Positions 25,319 to 33,981 of a DNA stretch of 45,750 nt are shown here, in pieces. Position 1 is the stretch's first letter. Each line of letters opens with the position of its first letter. The notes beneath the pieces are model-generated. The model was not told the origin of the DNA, ran no database searches, and saw only the letters and a list, made by a program, of their open reading frames with translations. This DNA is from an uncultured Bacteroidota bacterium. GTDB taxonomy: Bacteria; Bacteroidota; Bacteroidia; Chitinophagales; Chitinophagaceae. The position numbers were made by a program, and so were the translations under genes. The stretch covers positions 1-45,750 of the forward strand of contig CAILLK010000145.1 in assembly GCA_903835005.1 (NCBI GenBank), written 5' to 3'.

Positions 25319-26443
25319 TTAATGGTGCCCTTCAGCTACATGCCCATGTTCTGCTTCGTGCGGATCTTCCATTGACTGACCAATAAACACGGCTGTGAGA
25401 TTGGCGAAAATGAAAGCCTGCAGAGCACCTACCAGCAACTCGAGCAGGAACATAAATATAGAAAAAGCCAGGGAAACCGGAACAAAAACAACACCAACAT
25501 ACCTGTTAAGAACAGCGAATATGAAGATCATGCTGATTACCGCCAGGATCATGATGTGACCTGCAATGATGTTGGCGAAAAGACGTATACACAATGCCAT
25601 CGGACGGATAAACAGAGAAAGAATCTCGATAGGTACCAGCAGGAACTTAATGCCCAATGGAACGCCCGGAGGATTGATCAGGTGCATCCAGAAATGTTTT
25701 TTACTGCTGGCAAGTATTACTATGAATGAGAGTAATGCCAGGCAGGCTGTAACTGCGATGTTACCGGTAAAGTTGGCGCCACCAGGCAACAGGCCCAGCA
25801 GGTTATTGATCCAGATAAAGAAGAATACACTGATGAGCAGCGGGAAGTATTTCTGGTATTTATTGCCCAGGTATGGTTTTGCCACCTCATCACGGATAAA
25901 TATGATGATAATCTCCAGTACATTCTGGAAGCCTTTAGGGGCAGTCATAATGCCGTTTTTCTTGTACATTTTTGCCGAGCTGAGCGCCAGCCAAAGCAAA
26001 AGGAAGACAGAAATAAACATGGACAATACATTCTTGGTAATAGACAGGTCGTAGAGCGGTGAGCCATCGAAAGAGAGGATTCTTTCTTTCATTGCACCTT
26101 TTTCGAGATGGAAACCTTCATAGCCTTCGCCTTCCATAATTTTGGAGGACATAAAGCAAAATAACCCTCTGGACGGGCTATAAACGATGCAAGGCAACGG
26201 GAAAGCAATTTCGGTTGGTTCGCCACCCTGATGGGCGATTGAAAACAGATGCCATTCATGGCAATCGGCGATATGGCCAAAAATAACTTTGGCTACGTCG
26301 AGTTTATTCTCTTCTTTTTTACCTTCAGCAGGCAAATTTGCCGCTTCTGTCTTATTTCCTTCAGTTTGAGCAGTTGCAGAATAAGACACTCCAAAAACCG
26401 TGAAAGCCAATACCAATAAGGAAAACAGCCGTTTAATACCCAT
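25319..26443 (-). CDS. atpB: ATP synthase F0 subunit a
   Basis: A 374-residue membrane subunit carrying the proton half-channels. The C-terminal half has the family's helices, with the essential Arg in the segment MALCIRLFANIIAGHIMIL. The N-terminus is extended, as is normal in Bacteroidota: a signal peptide (MGIKRLFSLLVLAFTVFGVSYSATA, first 20 residues hydrophobic) and a ~100-residue periplasmic part. I chose the ATG at 26443; a TTG 15 codons upstream overlaps the -7 promoter element. It is the first gene of the operon. Confidence 0.95.
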   Translation of the reverse strand: MGIKRLFSLLVLAFTVFGVSYSATAQTEGNKTEAANLPAEGKKEENKLDVAKVIFGHIADCHEWHLFSIAHQGGEPTEIAFPLPCIVYSPSRGLFCFMSSKIMEGEGYEGFHLEKGAMKERILSFDGSPLYDLSITKNVLSMFISVFLLLWLALSSAKMYKKNGIMTAPKGFQNVLEIIIIFIRDEVAKPYLGNKYQKYFPLLISVFFFIWINNLLGLLPGGANFTGNIAVTACLALLSFIVILASSKKHFWMHLINPPGVPLGIKFLLVPIEILSLFIRPMALCIRLFANIIAGHIMILAVISMIFIFAVLNRYVGVVFVPVSLAFSIFMFLLELLVGALQAFIFANLTAVFIGQSMEDPHEAEHGHVAEGHH

Positions 26444-26464
26444 TACCTGCTTTGAAATTTTGTG

Positions 26465-26472
26465 CAAAGATA
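26465..26472 (-). promoter_or_regulatory. -7 promoter element of the atp operon
   Basis: TATCTTTG, matching TAnnTTTG, 21 bp before the ATG at 26443. A TTTG lies further upstream but at shorter spacing than the -33 consensus. Confidence 0.55.
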
Positions 26473-26530
26473 AGAGTTTTGAGTTCAAAAAAAAGTAGTT
26501 TTTGAGATAACTCCCGAAATCTTATTGCAG

Positions 26531-27388
26531 TTATGGTGTTTGATATACCTGAGCCCATGGAGCCCATGAATCCTGGTATTCTAAATCATAAATAATTCTG
26601 TTGCTGGTAAAATAAAAAGTAAGTATCAGGGCAATGCGCCCCGGTCTGGAACCTATAAATACGAGAGAATAACTATTACTGCTATAAAATGATAAGGTAT
26701 CAGAACCGATTGAAACGGTTAAAGGATCAATAATATTTACTGCAAACGATACATCGGGATATGGCGTGATGGTTCTTACCGTATCGATAGAACTGGTTAA
26801 TGTATCGTGCCATACCCTTACCCCTCCCATAAGCGAGGTGTAAACGGGATCACTAACTACATTCAGTGTTTTGCTTACTGACTGGTTATTATCTTTATTT
26901 ACCAGTTTAACTGTATAGCTTCCGGTTGCTGAATAAATGTGTGCAGGGCTAGCCAGAGTTGATGCAGCCCCATCGCCGAAATCCCAGGAAAGTGTGCTGG
27001 CCGGCAGTGTATTACTCTGAAAAACCACTGTATCTCCAGGTATTCTTACACCTGTCCAACTAAAACTTAAAGCGGGTTCTATGAATAATTTTAGTGTTGC
27101 TGAATAAGCAGCCACATTATTCAAAGTAAGTTTTACCATATATACTCCACTAGTTAGGTAAGTATGCGTAGGTACAGAATCTGCGGAATTAGAATTGTCG
27201 CCAAAATCCCAGCTGAAAGTATACCCTGCAGGCGCATTAGCATGAAAAATAATGGCGCTGCCAGGCTGAGGTGTGCCAGAAAAGGTGATTGCAAAGCCGG
27301 TATTATCCGATTTTTTTTTACACCCAGCTACTGAAATCAACAAAACACACAACAATACCGGTAAGGCATATTTATTCCTGTGAGCCAT
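26531..27388 (-). CDS. PKD-domain lipoprotein
   Basis: A 285-residue lipoprotein. The signal ends LLISVAGC with Cys22 as lipidation site, followed by KKK; the lysines are coded by a run of nine A, a possible slippage spot. Two PKD domains follow (FSWDFGDNSNSADSVPTHTY near 53 and LSWDFGDGAASTLASPAHIY near 133). The last ~120 residues are not recognised. Surface-exposed, substrate unknown. A -7 promoter element lies 65 bp upstream; the gene is followed by the atp operon promoter, so it is its own unit. Confidence 0.8.
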   Translation of the reverse strand: MAHRNKYALPVLLCVLLISVAGCKKKSDNTGFAITFSGTPQPGSAIIFHANAPAGYTFSWDFGDNSNSADSVPTHTYLTSGVYMVKLTLNNVAAYSATLKLFIEPALSFSWTGVRIPGDTVVFQSNTLPASTLSWDFGDGAASTLASPAHIYSATGSYTVKLVNKDNNQSVSKTLNVVSDPVYTSLMGGVRVWHDTLTSSIDTVRTITPYPDVSFAVNIIDPLTVSIGSDTLSFYSSNSYSLVFIGSRPGRIALILTFYFTSNRIIYDLEYQDSWAPWAQVYQTP

Positions 27389-27453
27389 AATAATGCAATT
27401 TACAAAAATGCATCAATTATTGTGCCAGAAATGATGTCAAGACGATTATCCTA

Positions 27454-27461
27454 CAAAGATA
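27454..27461 (-). promoter_or_regulatory. -7 promoter element of the PKD lipoprotein gene
   Basis: TATCTTTG, matching TAnnTTTG, 65 bp before the ATG at 27388 and just beyond the dnaX stop. Confidence 0.5.
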
Positions 27462-27474
27462 GTCCAAAAAAAAA

Positions 27475-29331
27475 TTAATACTCTATTGTCATCCCCAACC
27501 CTTCTTTCAAACGGGCCAGTTGCGGATTTTTCTGAGCCATAACTTCAAATATTTCACTTTTGCTAAGAACCACATTTTTTGCCATTTCGGCCTTTATGGC
27601 TTCATCTTCCCTTATCTCGGTGGTAATGCGAACTACCATATGGGTCTCGGCGCGGTAAAAATCAATAAGGCTGGTGCGTTGCTCCTTGGCGTAGGTGTCA
27701 GTGAGCTCGCTGGGCGAGATAATACGCAGTTCATCGGGCGGGTAAACCTCTATCTTCATCATGGTAAATTGTGCATGAATTACATTCTTAGAGGAGGCCT
27801 GAAGCTGCTGCTTGTATTTTTCAAACAGCTGATCAGCTGTTTCTCTGGATAATATTTTTTGTTCGGAATTCTGGTTGGCTGTAGCCTTGGTTACCTCAGA
27901 ACCGAGGTCGGCCAGAAAGTCCATACTTAGTCTGCGTCCGGTGGCAGGGGGTGGTGTAAATGCAGATATTGCCGGGGCTGGATTGGGTATATTAACCGGC
28001 TGAACCTGACTGGCCGGTTGTTCTTTTTGTTTATTATTATATACCTGTGCAGGCGGCTCATGCACTACCTGACTTTTAATCTCAACCGGTTCATTACCAT
28101 AATTTTGAACAGGTTTATTTGGAGCAGAAGATAAAGATTGCTGAGCAACTGTACCTACATCACTGTAGTTTTTTTTTACATCATTATTATCCATCAACTG
28201 CATGCCTCCAACTGCCACCTGCGAACCGGATACGGCCTGTAAAAGGTAGCATAACCTGATGAGGCACATTTCGGTGTGCAGTCGTTTATTGGTAGCTGTT
28301 TTATAGTTGAGTTCACTATCGTTGATCACATTAAGGGCAGATAGTATAAACGATGGAGGGCACTGGTTGGCCTTTTCGTTATATACCGGACGGAAGTCGC
28401 TGGGCACATCGAGCAGCCTGGCCATCCGGGAATCTTTGCACAGCAGCATATTGCGGAAATGTTCGGCAAGCCCGCTGATGATCACATCGCCTTCAAAACC
28501 CTTTTCCAGCGCCTGATCGAGCAGCAGCAATGCACCTGCCACATCCTGGCACAGCATGCTGTCGCTGAGGCGGAAGTAGTATTCTGCATCGAGCAGATTG
28601 AGGTGCTCCATAGTGTTGGCATAGGTGAGCATACCATTAGTAAAGCTGGCAATACGGTCGAGCATGGAGAGTGCATCTCTCATGCAGCCTTCGCTCTTCT
28701 GCGCAATAATATGCAGGGCAGCATCCTGGGCTATCATGCCTTCTTTGGCAGCTATACTCTGAAGGTGCGCCACAATATCGTGGGTGGTGATGCGCTTGAA
28801 ATCGAAAATCTGGCATCGGCTGAGGATAGTGGGCAGTATCTTATGCTTCTCGGTGGTAGCCAGAATAAAAATGGCATATGGCGGCGGCTCTTCCAGCGTT
28901 TTCAGGAATGCATTGAACGCCGCTGCACTGAGCATATGCACCTCATCTATTATGTACACTTTATACCTGCCTTGCTGTGGCGCAAACCGCACCTGATTGG
29001 TGAGTTCGCGGATATCATCTACTGAGTTATTGCTTGCGGCATCGAGTTCAAATACATTGAATGACGTGCTGTTTTTGAAGCTTGTACAGGTATTGCATAC
29101 ACCGCATGCTTCCATATCGGCAGTTGGTGATTCACAGTTGATGGTTTTGGCCAATATACGCGCACAGGTGGTCTTCCCTACCCCACGCGGTCCGCAAAAC
29201 AAGTAAGCATGAGCCAGGTGCTGGTTTTTTATTGCATTCTTGAGTGTAGTAGTAATATGATCCTGACCCACCACGGTATCAAATGTCTGTGGCCGGTATT
29301 TTCGTGCGGAAACTATATATTGGTCGCTCAT
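27475..29331 (-). CDS. dnaX: DNA polymerase III subunit gamma/tau
   Basis: A 618-residue clamp-loader ATPase of the replisome. Walker A GPRGVGKTTCARIL near 47, the four-Cys zinc module (CESPTADMEACGVCNTC), Walker B/DEVHML near 128 and sensor 1 ATTEKHKILPTILSRC near 155-170. Domain III ends near residue 370. A run of nine A follows at codons 385-388 (GTA AAA AAA AAC); a shift to either other frame meets a stop within about five codons, so a ~390-residue gamma-like product is possible, as in Thermus and E. coli. The tau-specific tail is low-complexity and then a conserved end. A -7 element lies 58 bp upstream, and the leader consists of tandem heptamers. Confidence 0.95.
   Translation of the reverse strand: MSDQYIVSARKYRPQTFDTVVGQDHITTTLKNAIKNQHLAHAYLFCGPRGVGKTTCARILAKTINCESPTADMEACGVCNTCTSFKNSTSFNVFELDAASNNSVDDIRELTNQVRFAPQQGRYKVYIIDEVHMLSAAAFNAFLKTLEEPPPYAIFILATTEKHKILPTILSRCQIFDFKRITTHDIVAHLQSIAAKEGMIAQDAALHIIAQKSEGCMRDALSMLDRIASFTNGMLTYANTMEHLNLLDAEYYFRLSDSMLCQDVAGALLLLDQALEKGFEGDVIISGLAEHFRNMLLCKDSRMARLLDVPSDFRPVYNEKANQCPPSFILSALNVINDSELNYKTATNKRLHTEMCLIRLCYLLQAVSGSQVAVGGMQLMDNNDVKKNYSDVGTVAQQSLSSAPNKPVQNYGNEPVEIKSQVVHEPPAQVYNNKQKEQPASQVQPVNIPNPAPAISAFTPPPATGRRLSMDFLADLGSEVTKATANQNSEQKILSRETADQLFEKYKQQLQASSKNVIHAQFTMMKIEVYPPDELRIISPSELTDTYAKEQRTSLIDFYRAETHMVVRITTEIREDEAIKAEMAKNVVLSKSEIFEVMAQKNPQLARLKEGLGMTIEY
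28169..28177 (-). promoter_or_regulatory. A9 run in dnaX, candidate frameshift or slippage site
   Basis: Nine A on the coding strand, containing the -1 slippery heptamer A AAA AAC. The -1 frame reads K-L-Q then TGA; the +1 frame reads T-T-V-M then TAG. A short CTACA/TGTAG stem follows at once. Confidence 0.45.
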
Positions 29332-29338
29332 TTTTTTT

Positions 29339-29373
29339 AGTCGTAAGTCTAAAGTCGTAAGTCTTTAGTCGTA
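29339..29373. repeat. Tandem heptamer repeat in the dnaX leader, 5 units
   Basis: AGTCGTA, AGTCTAA, AGTCGTA, AGTCTTT, AGTCGTA in perfect 7-bp phase, trailing off to about 29393. They lie between the dnaX promoter element and its ATG. Confidence 0.85.
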
Positions 29374-29389
29374 ATTCGTTTCGTTTAGT

Positions 29390-29397
29390 CAAAAGTA
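29390..29397 (-). promoter_or_regulatory. -7 promoter element of dnaX
   Basis: TACTTTTG, matching TAnnTTTG, 58 bp before the ATG at 29331. Confidence 0.5.
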
Positions 29398-29471
29398 AAG
29401 AGTAATGGGTAGAAAGAAAAAAGAAGTTTTATGAACAATACCATTTTTCTGAAGAGTGCAATTTGATTCTA

Positions 29472-30221
29472 TTACAATCCTTTCATATACAATACACCTC
29501 TCCTGAAATTTCCTCTAACCGTTTCCGACAACAAATTGATCCATTTGGGATCCGGCTCATTTCGCATTAAAAATGAATACAAAGCAAGTGCATAGCCCCA
29601 TTCTATCTGGGTGAGGTAACCAATCTTTCTGTATCCCCATTGGTCAAAACCCGTGCTGAAACGAAATGATGCATTAGCATTGAAAATACCCAAACCAAAT
29701 ATTATTGTTGTTAAATCTGTCAGTGATTCATTGTTCTTATCCAACCTTTCTTCGCCCAATAGTTTTATATGTGCAATTTCATGAGCAAGGGTAGCTACCA
29801 GAAAAACGGGATCCGTAAGATTCTTTTTTTCAAGACTGATATGATATTTACCATCTTCCTGTTTGCCGTGATACAGGCCACTGCTTTTTTTTGCATCTTT
29901 TTCAGTATTTACAAAGAATTTACTGCCGCCAATTCCACCAGCACCAACTTCTGAAATCCCTTCGGAATAAAAATCAAGTTGAATGTCATGAGGATCAACT
30001 TCCATTTGCCTGGCAACAATATCTATAGAATCTAATGCCGCTTTCTCTTCTCCATTATAAACTATCGGGAAATGCTCAAAATCAGGAAGTAATATATCTT
30101 TACGTAATACCGTTTCGTTTCCAAACTCATCCCACAACCAGCTAAAGGCACCTCCCATCCATTCGTGGGTTTCCTGGTCTACCGGACATAGCGCGGGCTT
30201 TTTTTTGAAAAAGGTGAACAT
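29472..30221 (-). CDS. Hypothetical HExxH zinc-metallopeptidase-like protein
   Basis: A 249-residue cytoplasmic protein. A zinc-binding HExxH occurs at LATLAHEIAHIKLLGEE (near residue 145), with a plausible third ligand Glu in NESLTDLTTI about 18 residues later (gluzincin-like). The rest is not a family I can name; GIFNANASFRF and the C-terminal YLTQIEWGYALALYSF are conserved-looking. No signal peptide is present, so any peptidase activity would be inside the cell. It lies 140 bp before the dnaX start on the same strand and is divergent from the VanX-type dipeptidase gene. Function is unknown. Confidence 0.65.
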   Translation of the reverse strand: MFTFFKKKPALCPVDQETHEWMGGAFSWLWDEFGNETVLRKDILLPDFEHFPIVYNGEEKAALDSIDIVARQMEVDPHDIQLDFYSEGISEVGAGGIGGSKFFVNTEKDAKKSSGLYHGKQEDGKYHISLEKKNLTDPVFLVATLAHEIAHIKLLGEERLDKNNESLTDLTTIIFGLGIFNANASFRFSTGFDQWGYRKIGYLTQIEWGYALALYSFLMRNEPDPKWINLLSETVRGNFRRGVLYMKGL

Positions 30222-30311
30222 GTGAATCGACTTACGGACGTTAAATGTATAAAAATCTGCCTGACATGTATATTTATGCTCCAGCAGAAAACCCTAATTT
30301 AGCAAATCCAT

Positions 30312-31010
30312 ATGCGAATTTATTTCATTTTGTTTCTTCTTATCTACTTCCTAAACACTTTCTGCTCACATGCTCAAGGTTGCAAAACCGACTCGCCAAC
30401 AGTATCTACTATTACTGCACTGAAAGAAACCATCAGAAAAGATGCCAGCAAAAACCTGGTGGATCTGAAAAAACTAATACCTGGCCTGCTTATCGAAATG
30501 CCTTATGCTACCCCAAATAATTTCACTAAGGCAACTCTATACAAAAACCCGATTGCCATCCTTCGTACCGAACCTGCCTATGCACTTAAACAAGTACAGG
30601 AAGAATTGAGCCGTAAGGGACTGGCAATAAAATTGTTTGATGCGTTTCGCCCTTTCTCTGTTACCTGCAGGATGTGGCGGCTAGTGCCCGACCGGCGCTA
30701 CGCAGCCAACCCACGCAACGGAAGCAATCACAACCGTGGCGTAGCGGTGGACCTGACTATTATTAATCTGAAGACCCGTAAGGAACTGGACATGGGTACC
30801 CCGTTCGACAATTTTACCGACACAGCACATCACGATTTTTACAATCTGCCTCCGGAGGTAATTGCCAACCGCCGGCTGCTGAAAACAGTAATGATCAAAT
30901 ACGGATTCAATATTGTACCCACCGAGTGGTGGCATTATCAATGGCTGCACAGGGCTGGTTATGAAATCATTGACCTTGATTTTGCTGATATAAGAAGTAT
31001 TTTACAATAG
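30312..31010 (+). CDS. D-alanyl-D-alanine dipeptidase, VanX/DdpX type (M15)
   Basis: A 232-residue secreted zinc dipeptidase of family M15D. Signal peptide at residues 1-21 (MRIYFILFLLIYFLNTFCSHA). Zinc and catalytic motifs: SNHNRGVAVD (SxHxxGxAxD, near residue 137) and EWWHYQW (ExxH, near 210), with the substrate Arg in DAFRPFSV near 113. Members cut D-Ala-D-Ala; with a signal peptide and no vanHA genes nearby this copy probably recycles peptidoglycan dipeptides rather than giving vancomycin resistance. It starts 90 bp from the divergent HExxH gene. Confidence 0.9.
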   Translation: MRIYFILFLLIYFLNTFCSHAQGCKTDSPTVSTITALKETIRKDASKNLVDLKKLIPGLLIEMPYATPNNFTKATLYKNPIAILRTEPAYALKQVQEELSRKGLAIKLFDAFRPFSVTCRMWRLVPDRRYAANPRNGSNHNRGVAVDLTIINLKTRKELDMGTPFDNFTDTAHHDFYNLPPEVIANRRLLKTVMIKYGFNIVPTEWWHYQWLHRAGYEIIDLDFADIRSILQ

Positions 31011-31141
31011 GTATATTTATTGGCCCGATTATTTTATCCGATCTGAAGAATTTTTCACCTTCTGACCAAGATCATTTTGAAATAACCGCCAGTCAAATAA
31101 TTTTACCTTCATTAACTAACCAATAATAAAAAAAAATTATC

Positions 31142-31396
31142 ATGCAGAAATTTTGCCAGAGTTGCAGTATGCCGCTTGATAATGCTGGAATAATGGGTAC
31201 AGAAAAAGACGGCACTCCCAGCCAGGAATACTGCATTTACTGCTACCAGAACGGAGCTTTTGTAGCACCGGATATGACCTTACCTGAGATGACAACGATA
31301 GTGAAAAGGGAAATGGAAAAAAGAAACATAGACGCAGGGACTATTTCCATGGCCGTTTCCTCCCTTCCACATCGCAAAAGGTGGAAAGCACAATAA
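31142..31396 (+). CDS. Small zinc-ribbon protein
   Basis: An 84-residue protein of the putative zinc-ribbon family (PF12674 type). The N-terminal half holds CQSCSMPLD and YCIYCYQNG, a four-Cys zinc site, and the C-terminal half is helical (MTLPEMTTIVKREMEKRNID). Function of the family is unknown. It is the first gene of a plus-strand series: a fatty-acid hydroxylase-like gene starts 26 bp later and a nitroreductase gene follows that, so co-transcription is likely. The 131 bp upstream contain no gene. Confidence 0.8.
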   Translation: MQKFCQSCSMPLDNAGIMGTEKDGTPSQEYCIYCYQNGAFVAPDMTLPEMTTIVKREMEKRNIDAGTISMAVSSLPHRKRWKAQ

Positions 31397-31422
31397 AAAT
31401 CCTGATTAAACGAACCTGAAAA

Positions 31423-32046
31423 ATGCAACCTGAATCAATCAAAAACAAAGGCCGGGGACGGATATTTGAAAATGATATCCTTGAATTTTTTACCCGTACC
31501 AGTCCGTTGGTTATTTATTGTATCTACTTCCCTGTAATCGGAGGTATGTTGTATTATGGCCATGTGCATCAATCCATTGGCTTTGGTCGTGAAACCCTGT
31601 TGTTTTTTGCCGGCATTTTTTTCTGGAGCCTGTTTGAATATTTTGCGCACCGTTTCCTTTTTCATTTACCAGCAAATACACCCAGAGCTAAACGGTTTGT
31701 TTACATGATGCATGGCATCCATCACGAATACCCGCGCGATAAGGGAAGATTGTTTATGCCGGTGATACCCAGTGTTACTCTGGCTACCCTGATATTTCTG
31801 CTCATGCGCCTGCTGATGGGCTGGAATGCACTGGCATTTTTTCCGGGGTTCCTGCTGGGTTATATTTCATACGGCTCCATGCACTATGCCATACATGCCT
31901 ATGCGCCACCCAGGTTTATGAAAGCACTGTGGCGCAACCACGCCATGCACCATTACGAAACCCCTGATATGGGCTATGGGGTTAGCTCGGTGTTGTGGGA
32001 TCATATTTTTGGTACAGTGCCCAAATTGGAAAAGAATAAAAAATGA
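31423..32046 (+). CDS. Sterol desaturase/fatty acid hydroxylase family protein
   Basis: A 207-residue integral-membrane di-iron enzyme. The histidine clusters of the family are present: HRFLFH near 72, HGIHHEYP near 90, HYAIHAY near 147 and NHAMHHYETPD near 166, between four hydrophobic spans. It is short, close to the catalytic part of fatty-acid 2-hydroxylases (Scs7/FA2H). Since Bacteroidota make sphingolipids and 2-hydroxy fatty acids, 2-hydroxylation of a membrane lipid is the likeliest job, by inference. Second gene of a three-gene series with spacers of 26 and 15 bp. Confidence 0.88.
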   Translation: MQPESIKNKGRGRIFENDILEFFTRTSPLVIYCIYFPVIGGMLYYGHVHQSIGFGRETLLFFAGIFFWSLFEYFAHRFLFHLPANTPRAKRFVYMMHGIHHEYPRDKGRLFMPVIPSVTLATLIFLLMRLLMGWNALAFFPGFLLGYISYGSMHYAIHAYAPPRFMKALWRNHAMHHYETPDMGYGVSSVLWDHIFGTVPKLEKNKK

Positions 32047-32061
32047 TAGAGAATTGATTAT

Positions 32062-32652
32062 ATGCAAGAAATTCTGAAAAATATTTATGAGCGCAGAGCA
32101 GTAAGAAAATACAAGGATATGCCTGTGCCTAACGACCTGATTGATATCCTGCTCGATGCCGGACGTATGGCGCCATCGGCTATGAACCACCAGCCCTGGA
32201 AATTCTATGTTCTTACCAATGCAAAAAAGATACATACCTTCTCAAAAGAAATTGCACATCTGGCCATAAAAGAGATAAAACAATATGGAATAAAGGAGCT
32301 GGCGAAAATGACCCTGAGCCATTTTCATCTCTCAACGATGATTGATTTCCTGCAAAACGAAGACCACATTTTTTATGGCGCCCCTGTAGTAATATTTATT
32401 ACCACCCCAAAAGCGGATGAATGGGGCGCGCTGGATGTGGGTATGTGTGCTCAGAACATTATGCTGGCAGCAAAGGCCATGGGGCTAGATACCTGTCCGG
32501 TAGGTTTCGGCAGGTACGTAACAGATACCCCCGATTATTTTTATCTCAATATCCCGGATACCGAACAGGTGCACCTGGCGGTAATAGCCGGGTATGGAAA
32601 TGAACAACCTGAGCCGCACGAAAGAATGGAAAACAATGCAGTATACCTTTAG
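32062..32652 (+). CDS. Nitroreductase-family FMN oxidoreductase
   Basis: A 196-residue flavoprotein of the nitroreductase family. RRAVRKYKDMPVP at residues 12-24 supplies the phosphate-binding Arg residues; APSAMNHQPWKFYVL near 38 is the FMN-binding PS.xNxQPW motif; APVVIFITT near 110 and the GLDTCPVGFGR loop near 140 complete the fold. The real substrate is unknown, as for most of the family. It follows the hydroxylase-like gene by 15 bp and converges with the AlkD-like gene, 12 bp apart. No terminator hairpin is apparent there. Confidence 0.9.
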   Translation: MQEILKNIYERRAVRKYKDMPVPNDLIDILLDAGRMAPSAMNHQPWKFYVLTNAKKIHTFSKEIAHLAIKEIKQYGIKELAKMTLSHFHLSTMIDFLQNEDHIFYGAPVVIFITTPKADEWGALDVGMCAQNIMLAAKAMGLDTCPVGFGRYVTDTPDYFYLNIPDTEQVHLAVIAGYGNEQPEPHERMENNAVYL

Positions 32653-32664
32653 TTTTGAATAGCA

Positions 32665-33348
32665 TTACCTGTTTTGTTTCCTGTGCCTTTTCAGTTCGCC
32701 TTTGCGTACTTCATCCATCTTTTCTATTGAAATGGTAAATGCTATGGCGCTGATATCTTTTATGTGCAGGGTAAGGAAAAGGTATGTTTCTTCAGGGTAT
32801 ACGTTATACATTTCCCTTAGCGTCCACCCTACTCCTTTCTGCACATAATATTCCTTATCGGTCAGCAGCGGCTGTACCAGTACTGCTATCTGGTGAAACG
32901 GCAGAAATTCTTTCTTGGTGCGGCTGTAATAAAGCAGACTTACCAGCGACTGCCTCCGTTTCCACAGGTTACCAGATTGGTTCCACTGCACCAATTGAGG
33001 ATAAACCTGATGAGGATGCAGCTCAAGTGCCTTAGTATTGATCTTCGAAAAACTGTCATTAAGCGGCCAGTCATCTACATCTTCCTGCCATAATACCGAA
33101 GTCTGCCAAACTGTACCGAGCAAGTCTTTCCGGTTCAGCCACCGCTCCAGGAAAAAGAAAGCATGTATCTGCACCCGGTAACCGGAACTGGCCCATATAT
33201 GGTTCCATATCTCCAGCTGAGTTTCGAAAGGCTCTTTAGTAAACGAAAAACCGGATTTGTGTAATGCCCGCTGGGCAGGTATCACACTTGATACAGACTG
33301 GATTCCTGTTACCACTTCATCGAGATATTTTTTATGGTGCCTGTTCAT
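32665..33348 (-). CDS. AlkD-like DNA alkylation repair protein
   Basis: A 227-residue HEAT-like-repeat protein of the AlkC/AlkD DNA glycosylase family. The typical pieces are visible: NLWKRRQSLVSLLYYSR near 132 and DKEYYVQKGVGWTLREMYNVYP near 170, the region that flanks the catalytic Asp of AlkD. These enzymes remove N3- and N7-alkylpurines without flipping the base. Which residues are catalytic here I cannot assign with certainty. It begins 14 bp after aroQ on the same strand, so the two are probably one transcript, a pairing without obvious metabolic logic. Confidence 0.8.
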   Translation of the reverse strand: MNRHHKKYLDEVVTGIQSVSSVIPAQRALHKSGFSFTKEPFETQLEIWNHIWASSGYRVQIHAFFFLERWLNRKDLLGTVWQTSVLWQEDVDDWPLNDSFSKINTKALELHPHQVYPQLVQWNQSGNLWKRRQSLVSLLYYSRTKKEFLPFHQIAVLVQPLLTDKEYYVQKGVGWTLREMYNVYPEETYLFLTLHIKDISAIAFTISIEKMDEVRKGELKRHRKQNR

Positions 33349-33362
33349 TTGCCGTTACCTGT

Positions 33363-33803
33363 TTATTGTTTGGGTAATAGGGTATTATCTACAAAATACT
33401 GCACTGCCAGTGCATAGCCATCTGCCCCAAGGCCGCTTATTGACCCTATGCACTTTGAGGCGATATAGGAAGTTTTACGGTATTCTTCGCGCGCCAGCAC
33501 ATTGGAGATATGCACCTCCACTGCAGGTATACCAATGGCGCTTACTGCATCAGCCAGCGCTACGCTTGTATGTGTGTACCCCCCGGCATTAATTATAATG
33601 CCTTGCATCCGGCCCATGCAGCTATGCAGATAATTGATCAGCTCACCCTCAACATTGCTCTGATAACAATGTATATGCACGAGGGGAAACCGCTTTGCGA
33701 GCTGATTGAAATACTGCTCAAAACTCAAATGCCCGTATATTTCAGGCTCGCGGACACCCAGCAGATTCAGGTTCGGTCCATTGACGATAGCGATGTGAAG
33801 CAT
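33363..33803 (-). CDS. aroQ: 3-dehydroquinate dehydratase, type II
   Basis: Converts 3-dehydroquinate to 3-dehydroshikimate in the shikimate pathway; cytoplasmic dodecamer. The 146-residue product has the type II motifs: IAIVNGPNLNLLGVREPEIYG at the start with the catalytic Tyr, CYQSNVEGELINYLH, IIINAGGYTHTSVALAD (substrate Asn and His) and PAVEVHISN. The ATG at 33803 gives the family's N-terminus; an in-frame start 29 codons upstream would translate octamer-repeat spacer DNA. The 91 bp to the next gene upstream hold nothing I recognise. Confidence 0.95.
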   Translation of the reverse strand: MLHIAIVNGPNLNLLGVREPEIYGHLSFEQYFNQLAKRFPLVHIHCYQSNVEGELINYLHSCMGRMQGIIINAGGYTHTSVALADAVSAIGIPAVEVHISNVLAREEYRKTSYIASKCIGSISGLGADGYALAVQYFVDNTLLPKQ

Positions 33804-33813
33804 CTTTTTTAAT

Positions 33814-33847
33814 GTGCAAATTTGGCAATGTGGAAATGTGCAAATAC
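33814..33847. repeat. Tandem octamer repeat upstream of aroQ, 4 units
   Basis: Four consecutive 8-mers, GCAAATTT, GGCAATGT, GGAAATGT, GCAAATAC, in the leader of aroQ; same type as in the atpF-atpH spacer. Confidence 0.75.
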
Positions 33848-33981
33848 CCGTAATGATGAATGCCATTCGGAGGTACAAATCTACTATCAATATACCTTTA
33901 AATGCAATAGCATTACATGCAGATAATTAACATTTATAAAAAGCAACTGAATATTTATATGCGCCACCTCACCCGAATTGT

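Noticed and set aside
30312..31010. Vancomycin resistance gene
   Set aside because: The VanX-type enzyme has a signal peptide and no vanH, vanA or vanRS genes nearby; a wall-recycling role fits better.
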